A DNA stretch of 13,317 bases from an uncultured Veillonellaceae bacterium (GTDB lineage: Bacteria > Bacillota > Negativicutes > Veillonellales > Negativicoccaceae). Positions 1 through 7,236 of the stretch are shown in pieces (position 1 is the stretch's first letter; each line of letters opens with the position of its first letter). The notes beneath the pieces are model-generated. The model was not told the DNA's origin, did no database searches, and saw only the letters and a list, made by a program, of their open reading frames with translations. The position numbers and the translations under genes are program-made. The stretch is from the NCBI GenBank assembly GCA_947254705.1, contig CAMYCX010000033.1, forward strand, positions 1 to 13,317. Direction: 5' to 3'.

Positions 1-2344
1 GATGGCCGGTATTCCCGTAGAAGAGGTTTATGATCATCGTAACGAAATTAAGAACGTTGTTACAGGGAAATTGCTATCTGTTAATCCGCACCCGAATGCA
101 GATAAATTGGTGGTCTGTGAAGTTGATACCGGTGATGAAACGGTCCAAATCTGCACAGGTGCGGATAATGTCCGGGCGGGCCAAATTGTTCCGGTCGCAA
201 AACATAATTCTTATTTACCCGGAGGCGTACATATCAAGAAGTCCAAACTACGTGGTTTGCCATCTTGCGGAATGCTTTGTTCTGCGCGTGAGTTGGGACT
301 TGATGTCAATTTGCTGACAGAAGAGGAGCGTCACGGGATTTTGGTTATGCCGGAAGATACTCCGGTTGGGGCAGATATTCGTAAGTTTTATGGATTGGGA
401 GATTGCATATTTGAGTTTGAGCTAACTCCAAATCGGGCGGACTGTTTCAGCATGGTCGGATTAGCTCGTGAATTGGCGGCTGTTTTTGACGGTTCGTGCA
501 CAATACTTAAACCTGTTGTAGAAGAATCAGACGAGTCTATAAACGGTGCGGCTCACATTGTTGTTGAAGATGTGCAATTATGTCCGCGCTTTACTGCACG
601 GCTATTGCGTAATGTTCGAGTCATGCCCTCGCCGCAATGGCTGAAAGAACGCTTACGTACAGCAGGTATTCGTAGCATTAATAACGTAGTTGATGTGACT
701 AATTACGTGATGCATGAGCTTGGCTTGCCATTGCATGCATACGATTATGATACCTTGGCGGGACATACATTGATTTGCCGTCGTGCATATGAGGGCGAAA
801 CATTGATCACGCTTGATGAACAGGAACGCACGCTGGATTCATCGCACTTAGTGATTGCCGATACAGAACAAGCGGCCGGATTGGCAGGAATCATGGGAGG
901 ACTGCGGACAGAGGTCACCACTCACACAACCAGTGTATTGCTCGAAGCGGCGGCTTTTGACGGAGCGACAATTCGCCGCACGTCACGTAAAGTCGGGCTA
1001 CGTTCCGAGGCATCCGGAAGATATGAGCGCGGTGTTGATGTTATGATGACACGACAGGCGCTCGACCGGGCGGCACAGTTGTTGCAGCAGATGAAAGCAT
1101 GTACTGTCGCGCAGGGATATTTGGATAGTTATACATCGTTGCCGGAACCGCAAGAACTTCGTGTAACACACACAGAGATATCTCAAGCAATCGGTATCGA
1201 ATTGACGGCAGAAGAGATTACTGATTATTTGCACAAATTATGTTTTGAAGTGCAGAATGAAGACAATGTGATGAAGGTGAAAGTGCCGTTGTGGCGTCAG
1301 GATGTCAGTGGGATGGCAGATATTGTAGAAGAGATTGCACGTTTGCATGGTTATGATCGCATTCCTGCAACAATGCCCAGAGTCCAGACACAGAGCGGCC
1401 ACATGAGCGATCTACAAGCTTGTGCAGAAGATGTGAAAAATGCATTGTTGGGTTTGGGATTAAGTGAAACAGTTTCTTTTAGCTTCATGGATGTCGCAGA
1501 TATCGACAAGTTACGATGCGCAGACGATGATCTGTTGCGGATGGCTGTGCCGATTAAGAATCCCATTACGGAAGATATGCCGATTATGCGGACTACATTG
1601 ATTCCGGGATTGATGAAAGTGCTACAGAGAAATCTTGCAGTTAAAAATGAAAATGTAGCGATTTTCGAGTATGGTACCGTATTTACACCACGTTCTTTGC
1701 CGATGACGGAATTGCCGATTGAGAGAAAATTGTTGAGCGGATTAGTATGCGGGACGGAACACGCGGATGCATGGAATGCGACTGCGGACGCGATGGATTT
1801 CTATACAATAAAGGGCTGGTTGCAGGAAATCTTACGTTTGCGGGGAATTAATGAGTATGCGGTTGAGCGTGCAGATGAACCATACTATCATCCAGGGAAA
1901 TCGGCGAGAATCGTAGTAAACGGTAAAACGATTATGACATGGGGAGAAGCGCATCCATTAGTCATGGAAAAAGCGCAAATCAGCAAAACCATATGCTTGT
2001 TTACAGTGGATATGCAAGCATTGAGTGATGACAGCACGACGACACCGGTGTATCAAGCCTTGCCGAAACATCCGGGCGTAGAACGAGATTTGGCAATATT
2101 GGTGCCACAGGATACGTTGCAGGCGGAAATAGAGCAGATGATTCGATTGCATGGAGGAGAGATGCTACAATCGATACATTTATTTGATTACTATACCGGC
2201 GAGAGAATTCCGAAAGGGGCTGTCAGTTTGGCGTATGCACTGCAGTTTCGTGCATCGGATCGGACGCTGACGGATGAAGAAGTGGATGCATATATGAATC
2301 GGATTGTGGCAGCATTGGCAGACAAAGGATATCATTTACGTTAA
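1..2344 (+). CDS. pheT: Phenylalanine--tRNA ligase beta subunit (5' end cut off by window)
   Basis: Beta subunit of the cytoplasmic alpha2-beta2 phenylalanyl-tRNA synthetase, which charges tRNA-Phe. 780 residues are visible. The family is usually about 800 long and begins with a segment before the MAGIPVEEV motif, so roughly 25-30 N-terminal residues lie outside the window and the ATG at position 2 is an internal methionine. Visible domains in order: an EMAP-like tRNA-binding OB fold (about residues 12-120, with NPHPNADKL and the KLRGLPSCGMLCS segment); the B3/B4 editing-type region (about 170-370, with INNVVDVTNYVMHELG and MGG); a B5 domain (about 385-460); the catalytic-core-like domain (about 470-670); and a C-terminal FDX-ACB anticodon-binding domain (about 685-780, with LPKHPGVERDLA and FDYYTGERIPKG). 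The partner pheS would be expected just upstream. The gene ends at a strong terminator, so it is transcribed separately from what follows. Assignment is secure. Confidence 0.97.
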   Translation, partial: MAGIPVEEVYDHRNEIKNVVTGKLLSVNPHPNADKLVVCEVDTGDETVQICTGADNVRAGQIVPVAKHNSYLPGGVHIKKSKLRGLPSCGMLCSARELGLDVNLLTEEERHGILVMPEDTPVGADIRKFYGLGDCIFEFELTPNRADCFSMVGLARELAAVFDGSCTILKPVVEESDESINGAAHIVVEDVQLCPRFTARLLRNVRVMPSPQWLKERLRTAGIRSINNVVDVTNYVMHELGLPLHAYDYDTLAGHTLICRRAYEGETLITLDEQERTLDSSHLVIADTEQAAGLAGIMGGLRTEVTTHTTSVLLEAAAFDGATIRRTSRKVGLRSEASGRYERGVDVMMTRQALDRAAQLLQQMKACTVAQGYLDSYTSLPEPQELRVTHTEISQAIGIELTAEEITDYLHKLCFEVQNEDNVMKVKVPLWRQDVSGMADIVEEIARLHGYDRIPATMPRVQTQSGHMSDLQACAEDVKNALLGLGLSETVSFSFMDVADIDKLRCADDDLLRMAVPIKNPITEDMPIMRTTLIPGLMKVLQRNLAVKNENVAIFEYGTVFTPRSLPMTELPIERKLLSGLVCGTEHADAWNATADAMDFYTIKGWLQEILRLRGINEYAVERADEPYYHPGKSARIVVNGKTIMTWGEAHPLVMEKAQISKTICLFTVDMQALSDDSTTTPVYQALPKHPGVERDLAILVPQDTLQAEIEQMIRLHGGEMLQSIHLFDYYTGERIPKGAVSLAYALQFRASDRTLTDEEVDAYMNRIVAALADKGYHLR

Positions 2345-2356
2345 TGTCAAGTCATT

Positions 2357-2394
2357 ATGACCGTATTGCTAAGTAATTGCAATGCGGTCATTTT
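2357..2394 (+). terminator. Rho-independent terminator after pheT
   Basis: A 13-bp stem (2357-2369 with 2379-2391, one G-U wobble, otherwise perfect) closes a 9-nt loop and runs into a short T tract (TTTT, then alternating T/A). It starts 12 nt after the pheT stop codon. The T tract is short, but the stem is long and contains a GACCG/CGGTC block. It should end pheT transcription and isolate the next operon. Confidence 0.85.
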
Positions 2395-2411
2395 ATATAG
2401 GTATTGTTGGA

Positions 2412-2427
2412 AGCTCTCATGTGAGCT
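2412..2427. repeat. Imperfect 16-bp palindrome upstream of the operon promoter
   Basis: AGCTCTCA followed by TGTGAGCT forms a palindrome with one mismatched pair, centred about 54 bp upstream of the predicted transcription start of the 2492-12257 operon. The position would suit an activator site, but no regulator family is recognised. It may be chance or a remnant of a small hairpin. Confidence 0.3.
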
Positions 2428-2458
2428 GTATTGTAGTGGGCATAAGCGGAGCCATTCG

Positions 2459-2467
2459 TGCTATAAT
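2459..2467 (+). promoter_or_regulatory. Extended -10 promoter for the miaB-mutSL-miaA-hfq operon
   Basis: TGCTATAAT is a perfect extended -10 element (TGnTATAAT) 24 bp upstream of the first start codon of the operon. No good -35 box stands 16-18 bp upstream (that region reads roughly GGGCAT), which is typical of extended -10 promoters. Predicted transcription start is near 2474, which would leave a 5' leader of only about 18 nt. It lies downstream of the pheT terminator and is the only convincing promoter seen before 12257. Confidence 0.7.
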
Positions 2468-2491
2468 AAATAGATACGAGGTGGCATTAAA

Positions 2492-3319
2492 ATGGAAGTC
2501 ATAGCATTTGTTGGACCCAGTGGCACCGGGAAAAGCCATCGTGCTACGGTTGTCGCTCATGAACATAATATTGAATGTATTATTGATGATGGCATTTTAA
2601 TTTATCGCAATCAACTGGCAGCGGGATTTTCCGCGAAGCGGGAAAAAAGTCGCCTAAAAGCAGTGCGAAGGGCGATCTTTCAAGACGCAAAACAAGTGAC
2701 TGATGTAAAAGCAAAGTTGGCTGAAATTCAACCGGAACGGTTGCTGATTTTAGGGACATCAAAGAGAATGGTGAACAAAATTACAGCAGCACTGGAGTTA
2801 CCGTCCCCCTCACGTTACATTCAAATTGAAGATGTAGCGACTCCGGAAGAGATTCATCGCGCAAATGAGGCACGGTTAAAGGAAGGAAAACATATTATTC
2901 CGTTGCCGACGATGGAGTTAAAGCCGCATTTTCGCGGCTACTTGATTGATCCGATTAAATCCTTTTTGAAACGCGGGAAAAATCGCAAAGCGGAAGAAGA
3001 AAAGTCGGTAGTGAGGCCGATATTTAGTTATTACGGTAAATTAACGTTTACGGATGAGGTTATCGACGCATTAATTACATATGCTATCGATCAGGTAAGG
3101 GGGGCGCTTTCTGTACAGGACATATCGATTCGAAAAACAAAAGGGGCAAGCGTTGGCTTGGAATTGGAATTTTCTGTTGTGCTCGTCTACGGGGTGGATA
3201 CCCGTCAGACTATTCGGAAGATACAACGTGCAGTGCAAAAAGAAATTGAGTACACGACAGGAATGTCGGTTAATGTAATGAAAATATCAGTGCGGGATTA
3301 CGCACGTCCGGAGAGATAG
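2492..3319 (+). CDS. P-loop NTPase fused to an Asp23/Gls24-like domain (function unknown)
   Basis: A 275-residue protein with two parts. The N-terminal part has a clear Walker A motif, GPSGTGKS at residues 8-15, followed by an IIDDG segment (31-35) whose aspartates could help bind Mg2+. No classic hydrophobic-DE Walker B is seen (PERLLILG lacks the acid). A basic linker (about 155-172, rich in K and R) leads to a C-terminal domain (about 178-270) that looks like Asp23/Gls24 alkaline-shock proteins: alternating hydrophobic strands, VYGVDTRQTIRKIQRAVQ, then an EYTTGMSVNVMKISV ending. There is no signal peptide or membrane segment, so it is probably cytoplasmic. The start is well supported by GAGGTGG with 7-nt spacing. 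It is the first gene of the operon, and its TAG stop lies within the Shine-Dalgarno sequence of miaB. I recognise the domains but not a characterised function; a nucleotide-dependent role in RNA or envelope homeostasis would be speculation. Confidence 0.85.
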   Translation: MEVIAFVGPSGTGKSHRATVVAHEHNIECIIDDGILIYRNQLAAGFSAKREKSRLKAVRRAIFQDAKQVTDVKAKLAEIQPERLLILGTSKRMVNKITAALELPSPSRYIQIEDVATPEEIHRANEARLKEGKHIIPLPTMELKPHFRGYLIDPIKSFLKRGKNRKAEEEKSVVRPIFSYYGKLTFTDEVIDALITYAIDQVRGALSVQDISIRKTKGASVGLELEFSVVLVYGVDTRQTIRKIQRAVQKEIEYTTGMSVNVMKISVRDYARPER

Positions 3320-3328
3320 GAGGCATTT

Positions 3329-4672
3329 GTGGATAAGTATCATATTATTACGTACGGATGCCAAATGAATGAAAGTGATTCGGAGCGACTGGCCGGGCAG
3401 TTGGAAGACTTGCATTATATGCGAACCGATATACCGGCTGAGGCGGATGTTATTATTATTAACACTTGTTGTATCCGTGAAAGTGCGGAAAATAAAGTGT
3501 ATGGGAAAATTGGAGAGCTAAAGCATCTAAAACAGGAAAATCCGAATTTGTTAATTGGTATTACCGGCTGTATGGCACAAAAAAATAAAGCTAAGTTGTT
3601 TCAACGGGCACCGCATATTGATTTTGTATTGGGACCATACAATTTGCACCATTTAGAAGAGTTGGTTTCAAAAAAGCATACTACGGTAGCGTCGCACACA
3701 TTAATGACCGATATGCGTGCAGCTTCGATTGAAGACTTTACCGATATTACTGCAAAGCGGGAAAGCCATATTTTTGCATGGGTACCCATTATGCAGGGGT
3801 GCAATAAGTTTTGTACATATTGCATTGTCCCATATGTGCGGGGACGTGAATGGAGTCGTCCGCTGGCTTCCATCAGGTCAGAGGTCGAGCAATTGGCACA
3901 GGAAGGATATAAAGAAATTACTTTATTGGGGCAAAATGTGAATGCCTACGGGCTTGACTTTAGGGATGGGACTGATTTCTCGGATTTGTTGTATACGGTG
4001 AATGAGGTAGAGGGAATCGAGAGGATTCGTTATATGACCTCGCATCCGCGTGATATGAGCAAAACGATGATTGACGCGATCGCATCTTGTTCAAAGGTTT
4101 GCACACAAATGCATCTGCCGATTCAATCCGGGTCAGATGAAGTATTAAGAATGATGAACCGAGGATATACATTAGCAGATTATCAACACCTTTTATCGTA
4201 TGTTCGCGAAAAATTGCCTAAAACCGTGTTGACTACGGATTTAATTGTCGGCTTTCCCGGGGAAACCGAATCCATGCACAAAGAAACAATCCGTCTTCTT
4301 CAAGATGTGGAATATGATATGGCGTATACTTTCATTTTTTCCAAGCGATCGGGAACACCGGCGGCTGCAATGAAATCGCAGGTGGATGAAGAAACAAAAA
4401 AAAGACGACTGCAGGAATTGATGAGTGTACAAAATCAAATCAGCCTTCGCAAGAATCAGGCCATGCTTGGAAGTGTTTTTGAAGTGATTGTTGAGGGACC
4501 GTCAAAGAAAAATCAAGAGAATTGGTTTGGGCGCACATCAGGAAATAAAATGATTTTATTTCCTTATCAAGACGGAATAAAAGTGGGCCAAACCAGAAGC
4601 GTGCGAGTTGAACGTGCACAGACGTGGGTATTATTGGGTAAACTGGTAGAGAGGAGTACGACATCGATATGA
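3329..4672 (+). CDS. miaB: tRNA-2-methylthio-N6-dimethylallyladenosine synthase MiaB
   Basis: Radical-SAM methylthiotransferase that converts i6A37 to ms2i6A37 in tRNAs reading UNN codons; it acts on the product of MiaA, which is encoded in the same operon. The 447 residues carry the N-terminal UPF0004 domain with the three cysteines of the first [4Fe-4S] cluster (C11 in YGCQMNESD, C47 in NTCCIRESA, C81 in GITGCMAQ), the radical-SAM motif CNKFCTYC (C158, C162, C165) followed by IVPYVRGRE, and a C-terminal TRAM RNA-binding domain (about 375-440). NTCCIRE and VPYVRGRE fit MiaB rather than MtaB or RimO. The start is GTG at 3329, chosen because TAGGAGG (3317-3323, overlapping the previous stop) sits 5 nt upstream and the protein then begins at the usual place. 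The last bases overlap mutS in an ATGA junction. Confidence 0.96.
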   Translation: MDKYHIITYGCQMNESDSERLAGQLEDLHYMRTDIPAEADVIIINTCCIRESAENKVYGKIGELKHLKQENPNLLIGITGCMAQKNKAKLFQRAPHIDFVLGPYNLHHLEELVSKKHTTVASHTLMTDMRAASIEDFTDITAKRESHIFAWVPIMQGCNKFCTYCIVPYVRGREWSRPLASIRSEVEQLAQEGYKEITLLGQNVNAYGLDFRDGTDFSDLLYTVNEVEGIERIRYMTSHPRDMSKTMIDAIASCSKVCTQMHLPIQSGSDEVLRMMNRGYTLADYQHLLSYVREKLPKTVLTTDLIVGFPGETESMHKETIRLLQDVEYDMAYTFIFSKRSGTPAAAMKSQVDEETKKRRLQELMSVQNQISLRKNQAMLGSVFEVIVEGPSKKNQENWFGRTSGNKMILFPYQDGIKVGQTRSVRVERAQTWVLLGKLVERSTTSI

Positions 4673-7236
4673 CAAAGCAGCCGACTCCGATGATGCAGCA
4701 ATATCAAGAATTAAAGTCACAACATCCGAAAGACATCTTGTTTTTCCGTTTGGGAGATTTTTATGAGATGTTTTTTGAAGATGCATTGCTGGTGTCCAAA
4801 GAATTGGAGTTGACACTGACGGGGCGGGCCGCCGGTAACAATGAGCGGGCACCTATGTGCGGTGTTCCGTATCACTCTGCCGACACTTATATTTTGCGAT
4901 TGATTCGTAAAGGGTATCGAGTAGCGATTTGCGAACAATTGGAAGATCCGCGTGAAGTTAAGGGACTCGTTAAGCGTGGTGTAGTACGAGTAATTACGCC
5001 AGGGACGATTTTGCTCCAAGAAGGGGCGCACGATAATATACGAAATTATTTGGCGTATATATGCGCATCGGAAACGGAGATCGTTTTATTGTTGGCGGAC
5101 GTTTCCACAGGAGAATGTCGATGGGGAATGTTTCCTCGTCACGATACAGCTAGCTTATTGGATGCGTTAAATGTATATACGCCTAGTGAAATTATCCTTC
5201 GTGGAGACGAGTCTTTGGCTGCTACGGTTAGTGATTATGTGAAGACGCATTTGGGGGGGACACTCGTCAGTGTAGATACGTTGCCTGCTACGGATATATC
5301 TATGGCAGAATATGGTGGTATTACCGTGCAAGATATACCGAATGATGTGCTATTGCGGCGTGGGCTGGGGTATTTGTTTGGTTATTTGGGAGATACTTTG
5401 CGTCGTGAAGCGGGACAGTTCACTCGGTTGGTTCCATTACGTGCTGTCGATCATATGGTATTAGATAGTAATTGTTTGCGCCATCTGGAAATTATAAAAA
5501 ACTTGCGGGATGGCACTCGCCAAGGAACATTATATGCCCTTTTGGATTCTACACAAACCGCGATGGGAAGTCGTTTGCTGCAGACTTGGCTGGAATCACC
5601 ATTGACTGATATTCATGCGATAGAGTCCCGTCAAGATGCGATTGCCGGAATGTTGGAAGATGTAAGATTACAAAACGCATTACGTGAAAAACTGTCACAG
5701 GTGTTCGACTTTGCTCGAATTGTGACGAGAATTGAAATGGAAACGGCAAGCCCTAAAGACATAGTTGCATTGCGAACATCTTTGCATGAACTACCTGCGA
5801 TTCAAGAAGATATGAAGTCGGCGTCTGGAGTACTGTGGAAAGAATTGTCAGCAAAAATGAAGCTGCACACGGAGATGGCTGCGTGGTTAGATCAAGCACT
5901 GACAGATGAAGCAGGACTTTTGCGGGATGGAGAATTCATTCGGGCAGGTTATCATGATGAACTGGATGAGTTGCGGTTATTGGTGCACGACAACCGTCGT
6001 TGGATACGGGACCTGGAAGAGTCTGAAAAGGCACAAACAGGGTTGAAATTAAAAATAGGTTTCAACAATGTGTTCGGCTATTATTTTGAAATACCGCGAT
6101 CGCAGTCAGATCAAGCTCCTGCTTATTTTGTGCGGAAGCAAACTTTGGCGAATTCGGAACGGTATATTACACCCGAGCTCAAAGAGTTTGAGGTTAAGGT
6201 GCTGCATGCACAGGAGAGGATTGTTGAGTTGGAAAACCGTCTGTTTAGGGAGATTTTGTGCAGGATAAGCCCGCAAATCTCTGCTTTACAGGAAACGGCA
6301 GCGGTTGTAGCCGAGGCGGACGTTTTGGCTTCTTTAGCACATGTGGCGCAAGAGCGTCGATATATACGTCCGGAGTTCGGAAGTGCGGAGCAGATTATAA
6401 TTCGAGAAGGGCGTCACCCCATGCTCGATGCCGTAATGAAGAAAGAAATTTTTGTACCGAATGATACGGTGTTGAAACGAAATGAGTGCACCGGTATGTT
6501 GATTACCGGACCGAATATGGCGGGTAAGTCGACGTATATGCGACAGGTTGCAGTGTTGGTGTTGATGGCACAAGTGGGATCATATATTCCTGCACAATCT
6601 GCAAAATTGTATCCGCTGCATCGAATTTTTACCCGAATTGGTGCAAGTGATGATATTTCGACCGGACAAAGTACATTTATGGTGGAAATGCGTGAAGTGG
6701 CACATATATTGCAGCAGTCAAATCAGGACAGTTTGTTGCTGTTAGATGAAATCGGGCGTGGAACGAGTACATATGACGGTATGAGTATCGCTCGTGCTGT
6801 AATGGGTTATATCAGCCAAAAAATCGGGGCATTTACTTTGTTTGCAACTCACTATCATGAGTTGACGGATATGGAGGATGCTAACCCCGGAATTCGTAAT
6901 TACACTGTATCAGTAAAGGAAAATCAAGGAGATATTCGCTTTTTGCGGCGGATTGTTCCCGGACGTGCAGATCGCAGCTATGGAATTCACGTGGCACAAT
7001 TGGCAGGGTTACCGCGAGAAGTGCTACAAGATGCAGAAAAAATATTACGGACTCTGGAAGTACAGGGGGGGCAGGCACTAAAACGTGATAGTGAGCAAAA
7101 CCGAGATGAAGACTTGTTTACGATCGGAATCTGGAACGAACTCGCCGAGCTTGACGTGATGAGCCTATCTCCAATTGAGGCACTGGAAATTTTATATCGG
7201 TTGAATCGGCAAGCAAAAGAGAGAAAGGGGTTATGA
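4669..7236 (+). CDS. mutS: DNA mismatch repair protein MutS
   Basis: Recognises mismatches and small loops in DNA and recruits MutL. At 855 residues it has the usual MutS1 length. Features in order: mismatch-recognition domain I with the Phe-X-Glu wedge (F31-Y32-E33 in GDFYEMF); connector domain (about 120-250); lever and clamp domains (about 260-570, with FGYYFEIPRSQ and the ANSERYITPEL segment); and the ABC-type ATPase with Walker A GPNMAGKST (614-622), the STGQSTFMVEM signature region, Walker B acids D693-E694 in LLLLDEIGRGTS, and the FATHYHEL switch. A C-terminal tail (about 800-855) probably serves dimerisation. It starts by ATGA overlap with miaB; a GAGGAG sits 12 nt upstream, rather far, so coupling to miaB translation is likely. 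Two G7 runs (5253-5259 and 7065-7071) lie in the coding sequence. It ends in an ATGA overlap with mutL. Confidence 0.98.
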   Translation: MTKQPTPMMQQYQELKSQHPKDILFFRLGDFYEMFFEDALLVSKELELTLTGRAAGNNERAPMCGVPYHSADTYILRLIRKGYRVAICEQLEDPREVKGLVKRGVVRVITPGTILLQEGAHDNIRNYLAYICASETEIVLLLADVSTGECRWGMFPRHDTASLLDALNVYTPSEIILRGDESLAATVSDYVKTHLGGTLVSVDTLPATDISMAEYGGITVQDIPNDVLLRRGLGYLFGYLGDTLRREAGQFTRLVPLRAVDHMVLDSNCLRHLEIIKNLRDGTRQGTLYALLDSTQTAMGSRLLQTWLESPLTDIHAIESRQDAIAGMLEDVRLQNALREKLSQVFDFARIVTRIEMETASPKDIVALRTSLHELPAIQEDMKSASGVLWKELSAKMKLHTEMAAWLDQALTDEAGLLRDGEFIRAGYHDELDELRLLVHDNRRWIRDLEESEKAQTGLKLKIGFNNVFGYYFEIPRSQSDQAPAYFVRKQTLANSERYITPELKEFEVKVLHAQERIVELENRLFREILCRISPQISALQETAAVVAEADVLASLAHVAQERRYIRPEFGSAEQIIIREGRHPMLDAVMKKEIFVPNDTVLKRNECTGMLITGPNMAGKSTYMRQVAVLVLMAQVGSYIPAQSAKLYPLHRIFTRIGASDDISTGQSTFMVEMREVAHILQQSNQDSLLLLDEIGRGTSTYDGMSIARAVMGYISQKIGAFTLFATHYHELTDMEDANPGIRNYTVSVKENQGDIRFLRRIVPGRADRSYGIHVAQLAGLPREVLQDAEKILRTLEVQGGQALKRDSEQNRDEDLFTIGIWNELAELDVMSLSPIEALEILYRLNRQAKERKGL

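Noticed and set aside
2..4. ATG at position 2 as the true pheT start
   Set aside because: PheT proteins have about 25-30 more residues before the MAGIPVEEV segment, so this methionine is internal and the gene is cut by the window edge.
4608..4634. Possible internal promoter before mutS (TTGAAC ... TATTAT)
   Set aside because: The -35 matches only 4 of 6 bases and the spacer is 15 bp, so it is too weak to report as a promoter.
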